Source: Papio anubis (Eukaryota > Chordata > Mammalia > Primates > Cercopithecidae). Taken from it: a stretch of DNA of 64,000 bases. A model generated the notes under the pieces. It ran no database searches. It saw only the letters and a list, made by a program, of their open reading frames with translations, and was not told where the DNA came from. Position 1 is the stretch's first letter. Each line of letters begins with the position of its first letter. The DNA is taken from assembly GCF_008728515.1 (NCBI RefSeq), contig NC_044981.1, forward strand, positions 5,694,538 to 5,758,537, written 5' to 3'. Positions 11,204 to 22,438 of this stretch are shown piece by piece. Made by a program: the position numbers and the translations under genes.

Positions 11204-11432
11204 TACTGAACAGGTTTTAGTCCCCCAACCCAGAGGGAGCAGGGCCCAGTCATTCTCTTGCCTCAGACTCAGAGTCCTTATCACATGAAGGCAGGTAGAG
11301 ACTTACTAAGGACTGGCCTCTTATAAAGAATGAAAATTCTCATGCCCCTCCTGGGTGTTAACTGAATAAAAATATTTCTATTGTAGTGATGCTTAAATAT
11401 ATGTAATTATACAATTAAGTATAAATGCTGTC
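11204..11432. other. No gene or recognised repeat
   Basis: AT-rich spacer between two oppositely oriented LTRs. Confidence 0.5.
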
Positions 11433-11701
11433 TTAGTCAGTTAAAGCTACTGAAACTAACTACCATACACCAGGTGGCTGATGAGCAACAGAAATTTATT
11501 TCTTGCTATTCTAGAGGCTGGAAGTCTGCGATCAGGGTGACAGCATGATTGGGTTCTAGTGAGGGCCTGCTTCGAGGTTGCAGCCAGCCAACTTCTCACT
11601 ATGTCCTCACATGTCCAAGAGAGATTATCTCTCACCATGTCTCTTCTTACAAATGCATTGTCTTAGTCCATTTGTGCTGCTACAACAAAATACCCGAGAC
11701 T

Positions 11702-11914
11702 AATAATGTAATTGTGCATTTAAAAATAACTAAGAGTATAATTGGAATGTCTGTAACAGAGGATAAATGCTTGAGGGAATGGAGACCCCATTCTTCATGA
11801 TGTGATTATTACACATTGCATACCTGTATCAAAACATCTCATGTACCCCAGAAATATATCTACCTACTATGTACCTACAAAAAGTTAAAGTTTAAAAATT
11901 TTAAAAAATAAATG
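11702..11914 (+). mobile_element. L1 3'-end fragment, sense
   Basis: About 213 bp of an L1 3' UTR ('gtgattattacacattgcat', 'catctcatgtaccccagaa') ending in an A-rich tail. A 14-bp target duplication AAATACCCGAGACT (11688-11701) / AAATACCTGAGACT (11915-11928) shows it inserted into the inner LTR. Confidence 0.8.
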
Positions 11915-12220
11915 AAATACCTGAGACTGGGTAATTTATAAAGAACAGAAATTAACTTTCCCACAGTTCTGGAGGCTGGGAAGTTCAAGATCAAGGTGCC
12001 AGTGGATTCAGTTGTCTGATGACCATCCAGTCACTGCTTCCAAGATGGTGCCTTATTGCTGTATACTCCAGAGGTGAGGATGCTGTGTCCTCACCTAGCA
12101 GAAGGCTGAAGGGCAAAAGGGACGAACTTCCTCTACCAAGCCTAACTCCATGCAGGAAGAAGGAACCCTCATAGCCTAATCACTTCTTAAAGGCCCCACT
12201 TCTTTTTTTTTTTCTTTTTT

Positions 12221-12339
12221 CTGGAGCATGGCACTGCTATAAGCAGAGGGCTCAGAGTAGGGAATTCCATTTTCCTCATACCCTGGTTCCATAAACAAAC
12301 AAGATTTGGTCACGAGAAATTTATTATATTCACAGAGGA
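12221..12339 (-). other. Probable L1 3'-transduced sequence
   Basis: About 119 bp between the L1's own (GAAA)n tail and the terminal poly(A) (poly(T) at 12203-12220). It has no L1 similarity that I recognise. On the minus strand it starts just after the tail with 'gaatataataaatttctcg' and ends 'cagtgccatgctccag' before the A tail. It should match the flank of the source L1. Confidence 0.75.
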
Positions 12340-12342
12340 TTT

Positions 12343-12393
<51 letters not shown>
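12340..12393. repeat. (TTTC)n microsatellite, L1 tail
   Basis: About 13 copies of TTTC, the complement of the expanded A-rich tail of the L1. Likely polymorphic. Confidence 0.95.
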
Positions 12394-14050
12394 ATTATAC
12401 TTTAAGTTCTAGGGTACATGTGCACAACGTGCAAGTTTGTTACATATGTATACATGTGCCATATTGGTGTGCTGCACCCATTAACTCGTCATTTACATTA
12501 GGTATATCTCCCAATGCCATCCCTCCCCCCTCCCTCCTCCCCACGAGGCCCCGGTGTGTGATGTTCTCCTTCCTGTGTCCAAGTGATCTCGTTGTTCAAT
12601 TCCCACCTATGAGTGAGAACATGCAAGTGTTTGGTTTACTGTTCTTCTCGAGGTTTGCTGAGAATGATGGTTTCCCAGCCCCACTCCATGTTCCTGCCAC
12701 AAAGGACATGAACTCATCCTCTTTTATGCCGCATAGTATTCACGGCGCAACAAAGCACATTTTCTTAATCCAGTCTGTCACTGATGGACATTTGGGTTGA
12801 TTCCAAGTCTTTGCTATTGTGAATAGTGCCACAATAAACATACATGTGCATGTGTCTTTATAGCAGCATGATTTATAATCCTTTGTAATGGAATGTTATT
12901 ACTTTGTATGTTATTACATACAAAGTAATGGGATGGCTGGGTCAAATGGCATTTCTAGTTCTAGATCCTGAGGAATTGCCACACTATTTTCCACAATGGT
13001 CCCACCAACAGTGTAAAAGTGTTCCTATTTCTCTACATTCTCTCCAGCACCTGTTGCTTCCTGACTTTTTAATGATTGTCATTCTAACTGGTGTGAGATG
13101 GTATCTCATTGTGGTTTTGATTTGCATTTCTGATGACCAGTGATGATGAGCATTTTTCTTGCTGTGTCTGTTGGCTGTATGAATGTCTTTGAGAAGTAAG
13201 GTCTGTTCATATCCTTTGGCCCACTTTTTGATGAGGTTGTTTTGTTTTTTCTTGTAAATTGTTTGAGTTCTTTGTAGGTTCTGGATATTATTAGCCCTTT
13301 GTCAGATGAATAGGGATTGCAAAATGTTCTCCCATTCTGTAGGTTGCCTGTTCACTCTGATCGTAGTTTCTTTGCTGTGCAGAAGCTTTTATTTACTCCA
13401 GATACCATTTGTCAATTTTGGCTTCTGTTGCCATTATTGCTTTTGGTGTTTTAGACATGAAGTCCCTTTGCCCATGCCTGTCCTGAAAGGTATTACCTGT
13501 TTTCTTCTAGGGTTTTTATGGTTTTAGGTCTAACATTTAAGTCTCTAATCCATCTTGAATTAATTTTCATATATAAGGAGTAAGAAACCAGTTTCAGCTT
13601 TCTACTTATGACTCAAACCAATTTTCCTAGCACCATTTATTAAATAGGGAATCCTTTTCCCCATTTCTTGTTTTTGTCAGGTTTGTCAAAGATCAGAAGG
13701 TTGTGATGTGTATTATTTCTGAGGACTCTGTTCTGTTCCATTGGTCTATATCTCTGTTTTGGTACCAGTACCATGCTGTTTTGCTACTGTAGCCTTGTAG
13801 TGTAGTTTGAAGTCAGGTAGCTGGATACCCAGCTTTAATTTTGGCTTAGGATTGTCTTGGCAATGGGTCTTTTTGGTTCCATATGAACTTTTAAAGTAGT
13901 TTTTCTAATTCTGTGAAGAAAGTCATTGGTATTAATGGGAATGGCACTAACCTATACATTACCTTGGGTGTATGGCCATTTTCACGACATTGAATTCTCT
14001 TTCCCATCCATGAGCATGGTATGTTCTTCCATTTGTTTAGAAAATTTCTT

Positions 14051-14467
14051 TTATTTCACTGAGCAGTGGTTTGTAGTTCTCCTGAAGAGGGCCTTTACAT
14101 CCCTTGTAAGTTGGATTCCTAGGCATTTTATTCTCTTTGAAGCTATTGTGCATGGGAGTTCGTTCATGATTTGGTTCTCTGTTTGTCTGATACTGGTGTA
14201 TAAGAACGCTTGTGATTTTTGCACATTGATTTTGTATCCTGAGACTTTGCTGAAGTTGCTTATCAGCTTTAGGAGATTTTGGGTTGAGATGATGGGGTTT
14301 AAATATACAATCATGTCATCTGCAAACAGGGACAATTTGACTTTTTCTTTTCCTAACTGAATACCCTTTATTTCTTTCTCTTGCCTGATTGCCCTAGCCA
14401 GAACTTCCAACACCATGTTGAATAGGAGTGGTGAGAGAGGGCATCTGTGTCTTGTACCAGTTTTCAA
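14051..14467 (-). pseudogene. L1 ORF2 reverse transcriptase fragment
   Basis: A 138-codon open remnant of the L1 ORF2 polymerase, inside the element at 12205-14735. It shows CPLSPLLFN near residues 9-17 and the catalytic FADD box at residues 48-51. Just upstream (14793-14572, another frame) lies the preceding RT segment with DAEKAFDKIQ. Stops and frameshifts separate the pieces, and the endonuclease half is absent because the element is 5' truncated. Non-functional. Confidence 0.9.
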
Positions 14468-15862
14468 AGGGAATTTTTCCAGTTTTTGCCCATTCAGTAT
14501 GAATTGGCTGTGGGTTTGTCATAACAGCTCTTAGTACTATTTTGAGATAATAATGCCCATCAATACAGAATTTATTGAGTTTTTAGCATGAAGGGCTGTT
14601 GAATTTTGTCAAAGGCCTTTTCTGCATCTATTGAGATAATCATGTGGTTTTTGTCTTTGGTTCTGTTTATATGCTGGATTACGTTTATTGATTTGCATAT
14701 GTTGAACCAGCCTTGCATCCCAGGATGAAGCCCACAGGCCCCACTTCTTAATATTATCACATTGGCAACACCTGAATTTTGGAAGGGACACATTCAAACC
14801 AAAGCATTCCACCACTCCGACCCTGGCACCCCAAATTCATGTCCTTCTCACATGCAAAATATGTTCATTCCATCCCAATAGCTCCAAATCTCTGAACTCA
14901 TTCCAGTATCAACTTAAAAGTCTAAAGCCCACAGACTCATCTGAATCTGGTATGAGTGAGACCCCAGGCAGGAGTCATTCTAGGACAAATTTCCCTCCCT
15001 CCCACTGTGAGCATGTGAAATCAAACAAGTTAAATGTTTCCAAAATACTTTGGTGGTACAGGGACAGGGCAGACATTTCCACTCCAAAAGGGAGAAATAG
15101 GAAAGAGGAAAAGAATAACAGATCCCAAGGAAGTCCAAAACTTAACAGGGCAAAAGTCATTAAATCTTAAGGCATTCAATCTTCTTTGATGCTACATTTT
15201 GGTATCTGAATTTACTGGGTGAGGGTTGATCCTCCACAGCCCTGGGCAGCCCCATCCCCATGGCTTTGCTGGGCTCAGCCCACGCAGCCGCTCTCAGGGG
15301 TTGGAGTTGGGTGCCTGTGGCTGTCCCCAGTTGGCATTGCTTGCTGGTGTGAGTTCCAGAGTCCAAAGGCTGGAGAACCTGGAGTTCCGACGTCCAACGG
15401 CAGGAGAAGAAGGGTGTCTCAGCCCTGGTAAAGTGAGGGAGAGAACTTTGCTGTTCTTCTGCCTTTTTGTTCCATTCAGGCCCCCAGTCAGTTGGCCGGT
15501 ACCTGCCCACATCGAAGGCAGATTTCCCCACACTTAGTCCATTGACCCACAGGCCAGTTTCCTCGGGAAACACTCTAGTCCAAAGTAAAACCAGCTGGGT
15601 GTCCCTTTCTGCAGAAGAGAAATAGCTCAGTGCCTGCTGCAGCATTCGGAGTAAATGATACTTTATCAGCTTTCTGAGAATTCCTCAATTCAGCCAAGTT
15701 GACACCCAAAGTCAACCATCACGATCATTAATCCCATTATGAGGGCTCTGCCATCATGACCTAATCACCCCCCAAAGGCCCCACCTCCTAATACCATCTC
15801 CTTGGGGCTTAAGATTTTAACACATGAATTTTGGAGGTACACAAACATTCAGTCCATTGAAA

Positions 15863-16005
15863 ATGCCTTATGCTTATATATAGCCTTATACTATTATAAA
15901 ATTATCAATGCAAAGTAAATTGAAGGACTACGTAACAACAAAGCCACATACCTTTCTACTTCCAACTGACCCTAATTTGAGAAACCTTGAACAGAAGAAT
16001 TCTAG
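15863..16005. other. AT-rich unique spacer
   Basis: No gene or repeat recognised. Confidence 0.5.
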
Positions 16006-16021
16006 CATCCTTTACAGTTCT

Positions 16022-16322
16022 TTTTCTTTTTAGTTTTTGGAGATGGAGTCTCACTCTGTCGCCCAGGCTGGAGTGCCGTGGCATGATCTTGGCTCACTGC
16101 AACCTCCACCTCCTGGGTTGAAGTGATTCTCCTGCCTCAGCCTCCTGAGTAGCTGGGATTACTGGTGCCCACCACCACACCTGGCTAATTTTTGTATTTT
16201 CAGTAGAGATGGGGTTTCTCCATGTTTACCAGGCTAGTCTCGAACATCTAACCTCAGATGATCCATCTGCCTCAGCCTCCCAAAGTGCTGGGATTACAGG
16301 TGTGAGCCACCATGCCTGGCCC
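16022..16322 (-). mobile_element. Alu (AluS-like), antisense
   Basis: A full-length reverse Alu. Perfect 16-bp target duplication CATCCTTTACAGTTCT at 16006-16021 and 16323-16338. Confidence 0.95.
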
Positions 16323-16356
16323 CATCCTTTACAGTTCTAACATGCGATGATTTTCT

Positions 16357-16548
16357 TTTCATTTTAACTGATTAGTTAACGTTTAAGAGACAGGGTCTTG
16401 CTATGTTGTCCAGGCTGTAGTTCAGTGGTTATTCAGAGGCACAATCATCAGGCACTACAGCCTGGAAATCCTGGGTTCAAGTGATCGTGATCCCCACATC
16501 TCACTCTCCCCAGTAGCTGAGACTGCAGGTTCGGGCAATCATGCCCAA
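16357..16548 (-). mobile_element. 7SL-derived monomer (FAM-like or 7SL pseudogene lacking the S domain)
   Basis: On the minus strand the order is: 'cagtctcagctactggggag', 'caggctgtagtgcctgatg', then directly 'attgtgcctctgaataacc', 'acagcctggacaacatagc', 'gaccctgtctct' and an A/T-rich tail. The phrase 'cctctgaataacc' follows 7SL RNA more closely than dimeric Alu. The whole central S domain of 7SL is absent, as in fossil Alu monomers. A perfect 20-bp duplication CTAACATGCGATGATTTTCT flanks it at 16337-16356 and 16549-16568. Confidence 0.75.
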
Positions 16549-16568
16549 CTAACATGCGATGATTTTCT

Positions 16569-17085
16569 GAGCCTGCAGTGGTGAGAGAGAAGGACCAGCT
16601 TGATGCAGCGAGGATAAGAGGGTTAATTGGAAAATAGTGACCTAAAGATCTAAAGTTTGCATGGAAAGCAGCATTTTAAAAAAATAGATAATAAAAATTA
16701 GCATTTAACTCAGAGAAACTGAAACAAAATAAGGGTAGAAAAAAGAGAGCAATTTTACTGCTTTGGTGAAAAGAAATCCTTCTTCAAATTTGAAAACGCT
16801 CAACTTTCAATCTTTTCTGACTCACTCGGCCCCATACCTAACAGGCTTAGTTAAAAAGAAATCATAAGAATAGTCAGCCTTTGGACTCTGGACTCACACC
16901 AGCAAGCAATTATGACATTTGGTTTATATTTGAAGATGCTCAGGGTGCTATTTATTTTATTAATCATACATCAGAAGGGAATTCATGTTTACAGCTACTC
17001 ACCTAGTATTACTAGTGTTATTTTGTGCCTTCCTTTCTGGCACTTTGTGTGTATATATATACACACACACACAGTCATATATGTA
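16569..17085. other. No gene; AT-rich DNA with TG/TA/CA tract
   Basis: Unique AT-rich sequence. A short TATATATACACACACACACA-type tract lies at 17046-17074. Confidence 0.5.
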
Positions 17086-17095
17086 TATATCTTTT

Positions 17096-17366
17096 TTCTT
17101 TTAAATTGAGACAGAGTTTTGCTCTTTTTTGCCCAGGCTGAAGTGCAACCTCCGCCTCCTGGGTTCAAGCGATTCTCCTGTTTCAGCCCCCCGAGTAGCT
17201 GGGATTACAAGCGCCCGCCACCACGCCCAGCTAATTTTGTATTTTTAGTAGAGACAGGGTTTCACCATGTTGGCCAGGCTGGTCTCAAACTCCTGACCTC
17301 AGGTGATCTGCCCATCTCAGCCTCCCAAAGTGCTGGGATTACAGGCATGAGCCACCACGCCTGGCC
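17096..17366 (-). mobile_element. Alu (AluS-like), antisense, small internal deletion
   Basis: A reverse Alu lacking about 30 bp between 'gctgaagtgca' and 'acctccgcc'. Target duplication TATATCTTTT at 17086-17095 and 17367-17376. Confidence 0.95.
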
Positions 17367-17379
17367 TATATCTTTTACT

Positions 17380-17650
17380 TGCTATAATCGTGTATTCTTT
17401 TAAAACTTACGATTGTAAGACGTGTTGTTCCCTGTTGCCACGAAGTGTTAGTTATACTTTTGTTGAGTGTAATAACATATTGCCTGGATATATCACAATT
17501 CATATAATCATCTTCCTGTCATTTAACCTGTCTCTGTTTGTCATGGGTGTAAAACAGTTCTGCAATGAACATCTTCATGCATACAGCTTTTATTATCTTG
17601 TGGATTAACTTGTTTGGGCTAGATTCCCGGGTGGGAATTTCTGAGTTAAA
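17380..17650 (-). mobile_element. Possible old L1 fragment, antisense
   Basis: Phrases such as 'ctgcaatgaacatcttcatgc' and 'gggtgggaatttctgagtt' resemble the antisense ORF2 3' region of old L1. Strongly diverged. Confidence 0.4.
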
Positions 17651-19281
17651 AGGTGCTATTTTATTTCAAAAAAAGTTTCCAATGATCTAAGTAGAGATCT
17701 GAAGATAAAGTAGAAAGAAAGGCAGATTTGCAACAGATAGGAGCAAATTTTAAAATCCCGACGGAGAAGCAGGGGCTGTGTCACCCAGGCATAGATGGTC
17801 CTCTGAACACAGGGGTGTTTGGTGCTCATCTTTCTAAACCTTTCTTGATGCCCCCAGGCAAAGCTGCCGGGAGCTGAGCAACAAGAGTGATTCAGAAGCA
17901 CTCTGCTCAGATCCACCGAAGGCAGCAACTCCAGCCGGTGTACAGACATAGTTACCAAGGAAACCTCTGTTTTTCCCCTATTTTCCAGGTTAACAGTCCT
18001 GAATCTGAGCTAGACGGTTGGATAGAATTAGTTAAACATAGGGAGAAGAAAGAAAATGGCTTTAAAAGATAATTTAACTATGAACCTCAGGAATCAGCAC
18101 CAAGCGCAACACAGAGAACATTCTGGTCCATTCCTTTTTCTGTGTGACTTCATGGTTTGATCTTTTCTCTGAGATCAATTTATTTCCATGTTTCTTTAAT
18201 AAAATAGAACCACCAGCATCTTCCATATGCATCCAAAAAATAATCATGGTAGTGTCAAATGTCGCTGCCACACAAGCCCACCGGGGCGCCTGTGGGAAAT
18301 GCACTGAGGCCTAATAGGATGATTATTATGGCTTTATAGAAAGTAGGAACAAGGGGTCTCAGGCTCACATGCTCCATCCCCGGCATGACTCCACCGCTGC
18401 CAGACTTATTACCGTGGAAGTTTCAGGATCTGGGAACATGTTGCTCCTGGCTACTCACAGAGTGCTCAGAAGCTCCATGGCTTTCTTCTCACTGGATTTC
18501 TACATTCCTACCGGCTTTTCTCAGCTTTAAGAGCCAGCCACACAGAGGCTGAGAACTGGGTCCTGAGGTGGGTGGGTCGCTGCTGTTGCTTGGGTATGTC
18601 CTTGCAAGACCAGAATTCAGGATGTTGCTGCTTTCTACCAAGTGCGTTGTCTGTAGTTTGCGGTAACAGCCTTCTTTACAGCTTCGGGCTAACAAGACAG
18701 AACAGTAGAATTTACCACTTAATGATGCGTGACGCGTAGCGCACAAACTGGGTGTGCAAAAATAAATAACTTTTCACATTTTCTAACTCTGAGCGTCTAT
18801 TCGGTCAGATAAAAAACATAATGATGGTTGTTCCCGGGAGGTTTCCCCCTTCCTTAGCATCGGACTACCATCATGGGGTTTAACAAAGTCCCGTTGCCCA
18901 GGGGGGCATCCGTTTGGTCTTTGGACATCAGCACAGGCAGGATGCAGCTGGGGTGCCTGGTAACTCTCGCGCCCATATCACACCAGAGGAAAGTAATTCC
19001 TGTGCATGGGCCTGTGGCCTCATCCGTCTGGACCCCTCATGTGGCCATTTCCTTTCTGGAGTTTATTGACCTCTTTGAGGGGCAGCCTGGGCTTGGTGGT
19101 GGGCAGCGGCAGAAGTGGCAGGAGCATTTCTTTTAAGCCTGTGTGCTTCTTTCTTCCATTAGGTTTCCTCAAGGTGCTCTGTGAATTCCCTTTCCCTAAG
19201 TGTTTAGGGTTTCCTACAAAATAAGGAATCAAGAAGTGAGTTTCTTTTGTCACAGACCCTATTTAGAGCATTAAGCACTAG
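17651..19281. other. No supported gene; unique DNA
   Basis: Several 60-100 codon frames occur on both strands, but none has a recognised domain. A modest group of CpGs lies near 18700-18810 ('gcgtgacgcgtagcgc'). No repeat recognised. Confidence 0.5.
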
Positions 19282-19282
19282 C

Positions 19283-19303
19283 TTCTCTCTCTCTCTCTCT
19301 CTC
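19283..19303. repeat. (CT)n microsatellite
   Basis: About 10 CT units. Confidence 0.95.
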
Positions 19304-19435
19304 ATATTAATATCTTAAAATAGCACTCTGCCAAATTACTCTTCTTGCAAATCCTTATGTTCACTTAAAGAAAGTGTACTTCTCATCCAGGTTTCCCATC
19401 ATTTCCCAATGAGGTTGGACCTCTGTCTCTCCTAA

Positions 19436-19441
<6 letters not shown>

Positions 19442-19473
<32 letters not shown>
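19442..19473. repeat. (CT)n microsatellite
   Basis: About 16 CT units, only about 140 bp from the previous CT tract. Confidence 0.95.
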
Positions 19474-19475
<2 letters not shown>

Positions 19476-20424
19476 TGATCAAGTCCTGTTTATTTTAGAA
19501 GCACAAACAGTAGAACTAGAAAGGAGTGTTGAAAATAAGGCACCGGTCCCCTCGACAGGGCCAAATCTGGCATAGACTCTGTCTGTGCAATCAAGGCTGA
19601 CTCAGCAGCCTCAATCTGCCTTTTCCTGTGAGGATAGGGTGTGAGGACAACCTGCATGCAGGTGAGTCTTCCATAAGGGTGAGGTTGAGGTAAGTTGGCT
19701 CTGGGTATCTTTGGATCAGTTGCAAAAGGTCAGAGGATCCCCAATACCCTTGGCCAAGAGCATCCCAAGCTGGTTCTGTCTGCGCCCAGGCAAAACCACA
19801 TTCTGGAGAGGAAGCCATGGTGCCTGGTGGGCACCAGGAAGGGCTCAGATGTTCAAGAACAACTTGCAATGAGGCTTCATGGCCAGCAAGTATCTGCTTC
19901 CCCAGCCCAGTCATCTCTGCAGAGCCTTCAAAGAGGGAGCATCCCAGGCAGCCAGACGTCACATGCACATGCACAGCAGCACCTGGCTGTGTAGGAGACA
20001 TGTTCTCCAGCCACCCTCAGGGTGGAGATGTGAACATGGACACTGGGTAAATATGGGCTTTACTGCAGATGACTGAGACACAGACATAGGAGGAGAGGCA
20101 GGCACAGCCACAAGATAGTGACCCAGCTGGGGAGGGGAGGGCTGTTCCAAATGTGAGCAGGGCTCTGTGGCTAGGGGTGAAGGGTGCCTTTGAGGGGGAT
20201 GGGAGCATGGAGAAGTTTGGGTTGGGGGCCTGGAACAGGCATGCCAGGCTGGTCATGCCACCCAACCTTGAATTATACATGGCCCTTCAAGGAGGTTCGT
20301 GACTCTTGGAAAGGCCATCCATGACTGCAAGTCCCTGTGTCAAGTTTCAAGTCAAATAGAGTAACTTATAAAAATAAAAGTACATCATGACAGCATTGAG
20401 CTTTTCCCAGGAATGCAAAGGAAA
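19474..20424. other. No supported gene; unique DNA
   Basis: Overlapping open frames up to 136 codons (19591-20001 -) have no family resemblance. No repeat recognised. Confidence 0.5.
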
Positions 20425-20490
20425 GAGACCAATTAAGCCTCTTTACTTATAAATTACCCAGGTTCAGGTATTTGTTTATAGCAACATTCT
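20425..20490 (+). mobile_element. MaLR LTR 3'-end fragment
   Basis: Short piece 'ccaattaagcctctttacttataaattaccca' style: the R/U5 end typical of MST/THE1 LTRs, here without the rest of the LTR. Confidence 0.5.
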
Positions 20491-20739
20491 TTGAATTACA
20501 AAACAAAATCCCAACAGCAAACTGGAGACGTCTTAAATGTTCATCTGTAGAATAATAGATACATGAAGCATGTTACAGTCATATAAGAGAGTAATATGCA
20601 GCAGTGAAAATGCATGCACTAGTGTTATATATATTAACATGCATGATTTCAAAAGTGTGTTGAGTAAGAAAAGTTACAGAAGAATATGTATCATCAAGAT
20701 TTAGTTCTAATAAGTATAAAACATAAAAAAAATACTATA
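20491..20739 (+). mobile_element. Old L1 (L1M-type) fragment, first part
   Basis: Sense ORF2 3' text ('caaactggagacgtcttaaa', 'gcagcagtgaaaatgcatg'). Its continuation is at 23486-23770, split by the MaLR element. Confidence 0.55.
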
Positions 20740-20786
20740 TCATATGGTTTAAATAATTGTACTCACTTAAATGTCTTGTTGAAATG

Positions 20787-21164
20787 TGATATAGTCAGGC
20801 TTTGTGTCCCCACCCAAATCTCATCTTGAATTTCAATCTCCATAATCCCCAGTGTCAAGGGAGAGACCAGGTGGAGGCAATTGAATCATGGAGACAGTTT
20901 CCCCCATGCTGTTCTTGTGATAGTGAGGGAGTTCTCACAAGATCTGATGGTTTTATAAGGGGCTCTTCCCCCTTTGCTCTACAATTCTCCTTCCTGCTGC
21001 CTTGTGAAGAAGGTGCCCTGCTTCCTCTTTGCCTTCTGCCATGATTGTAAGTTTCCTGAGACCTCCCCAGCCATCCTGAACTGTGAGTTAATTAAACCTC
21101 TTTCCTTTATAATTTTCCCAGTCTCTGGCAGTTCTTTATAGCAGCATGAAAACAGACTAATACC
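20787..21164 (+). mobile_element. MSTA/THE1-like solo LTR nested in the 5' LTR
   Basis: A complete 378-bp LTR from TGATATAG to ...ACTAATACC, flanked by the 5-bp duplication AAATG (20782-20786 and 21165-21169). It interrupts the MST 5' LTR after its first about 47 bp, so it is younger. Confidence 0.85.
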
Positions 21165-21841
21165 AAATGTAGTCCCCAATCCTGGAGGTGAAGCCTGCTG
21201 GGAGATGTTTGGGTCAGTGGGGTAGATCCCTCGTGACTTGATGCTGTTCTTATGCTAGTCAGTGAATTCTCATGAGATGTGGCTTTTTAAAAGTGTGACA
21301 TCTTCCCCCAACACTCTTGCTCCTGCTTTGCCTTTTGTTATGATCGTAAGCTTCCTGAGGTCTCCCCAGAAGCAGATGTTGGCACTAGGCTTCCTGTATA
21401 GCCTGAAGAACCATAAGCCAATTAAGCCTCTTTTCTTATAAATTACCCAGTCTCGGGTATTTATTTATAGCAATGCAAGAATGGCTTAATACAGAAAATT
21501 GGTACCAAGGAGTGGGGCATTACTATTAAGATACCTAATGATGTGGAAGTAGCTTTGGAACTGGGTAATGTTCAGAGGTTGGAAGAGTTTGGAGGACTCA
21601 GAAGAAGACAGGAAGATGAGGGAAAATTTGCAACTTCTTAGAGACTGGGTAAATGGTTGTGACCAAAATGCTGATAGTGATATAGTCAGTGAAGTCCAGG
21701 CTGCTGAGGTCTGAGATGGAAGTGAGAAACTTATTGGGAACTGGAGCAAAGGTCATGAGTGTTATGCCTTAACAAAGAACTTGGCTGCATTATGTCCATG
21801 CCCCAAGGATCTATGGACATTTCAACTTAAGAGTAATAATC

Positions 21842-22438
21842 TTGGGTATGTGGCAGAAGAAATTTCAAAGCATTCAAGATGTGACTTGGTTGTTTCTAAT
21901 GAACTATGCTCAGATGTGGGAGCAAAGAAATGCCCTAAAGTTGGAACTTAGGGGAACAAAGAATAAAAATTTGGAAAATTTGCCACCTGGATATACGGTA
22001 CAAAAGAAAAGCCTATTTTCAGAGGAGGAACTCAAGCAGGCTGTGGAGAAACCACTTGCTAGAGACATTTGCATAACTAAAAGGGAGCCGAGTGCTAATA
22101 TCCAAAACAATAGGAAAAAGGCCTCTAGGGCTCTTCAGAAGTCTCTGAGGCAGCTTCTCTCATCACAGGCCCAGAGGCCCAGGAGGACTGAATGGCTTTG
22201 TGGGCCAGGTCCAGGGCCTGTGCAGCCTCAGTACACTGCTTCTCACATTCAGGCCACCCGAGTTTCAGCCTCAGCTCAGAGGACCCCAGATACAGCTTGG
22301 GCTGCCACTTTGGAGAATGCAAGTCATAAGCCTTGGCAGCTTCCATGTGGTGTTAAGCCTGCAGACACACAGAGTGCAAGAGTAAAGGAGGCTTGGCAAC
22401 CTCTGCCTAGATTTCAGAGGGTGTATGGGAAAGCCTGA
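21842..22438 (+). pseudogene. Degenerate MaLR internal frame
   Basis: A 198-codon open frame within the internal region of the MST-type element. MaLR elements have no recognised polymerase, and this frame corresponds to the gag-like or unassigned part. It shares KPWQLPCGV with the THE1-type internal frame at 9596-9114 (-), which shows common descent. No catalytic motif is visible. An old fossil with no sign of function. Confidence 0.6.

Larger units (their letters stand above)
12205..14735 (-). mobile_element. 5'-truncated primate L1 with 3' transduction, antisense
   Basis: On the minus strand the order is: part of ORF2 (from 14735), the L1 3' UTR (to 12394), a (GAAA)n tail, about 119 bp of non-L1 DNA, then a second poly(A). 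A perfect 14-bp duplication AGGCCCCACTTCTT flanks the whole block (12191-12204 and 14736-14749). This means the non-L1 piece arrived with the L1. ORF2 keeps the reverse transcriptase FADD box but is broken by stops and frameshifts. The text is close to the L1PA/L1PB group. Confidence 0.9.
11656..15707 (-). mobile_element. Inner MaLR copy (LTR plus partial internal region), antisense
   Basis: An antisense LTR begins 'tgtcttagtccatttgtgctgc' (11660). It is itself cut by two L1 insertions (11702-11914 and 12205-14735) and ends near 14815 ('gggacacattcaaaccaaagca'). From there to about 15700 the sequence continues as a MaLR-type internal region ('catgtccttctcacatgcaaa'), without a complete second LTR. 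Confidence 0.6.
11433..15862 (-). mobile_element. Outer MLT1-type LTR, antisense, split by a MaLR copy
   Basis: The left half (11433-11655) ends at 'ccatgtctcttcttac'. The missing half resumes at about 15708 ('aatcccattatgagggctc') and ends at about 15862 ('caaacattcagtccattg'). Laid end to end they make one LTR, so everything between was inserted later. An alternative is two partial LTRs of one provirus. Confidence 0.55.

Noticed and set aside
12306..12800. 164-codon plus frame with FFLS repeats
   Set aside because: (TTTC)n tail and antisense L1.
21842..22438. 198-codon frame as an active gene
   Set aside because: MaLR internal remnant with a relative in the THE1-type copy. No start-to-function evidence.
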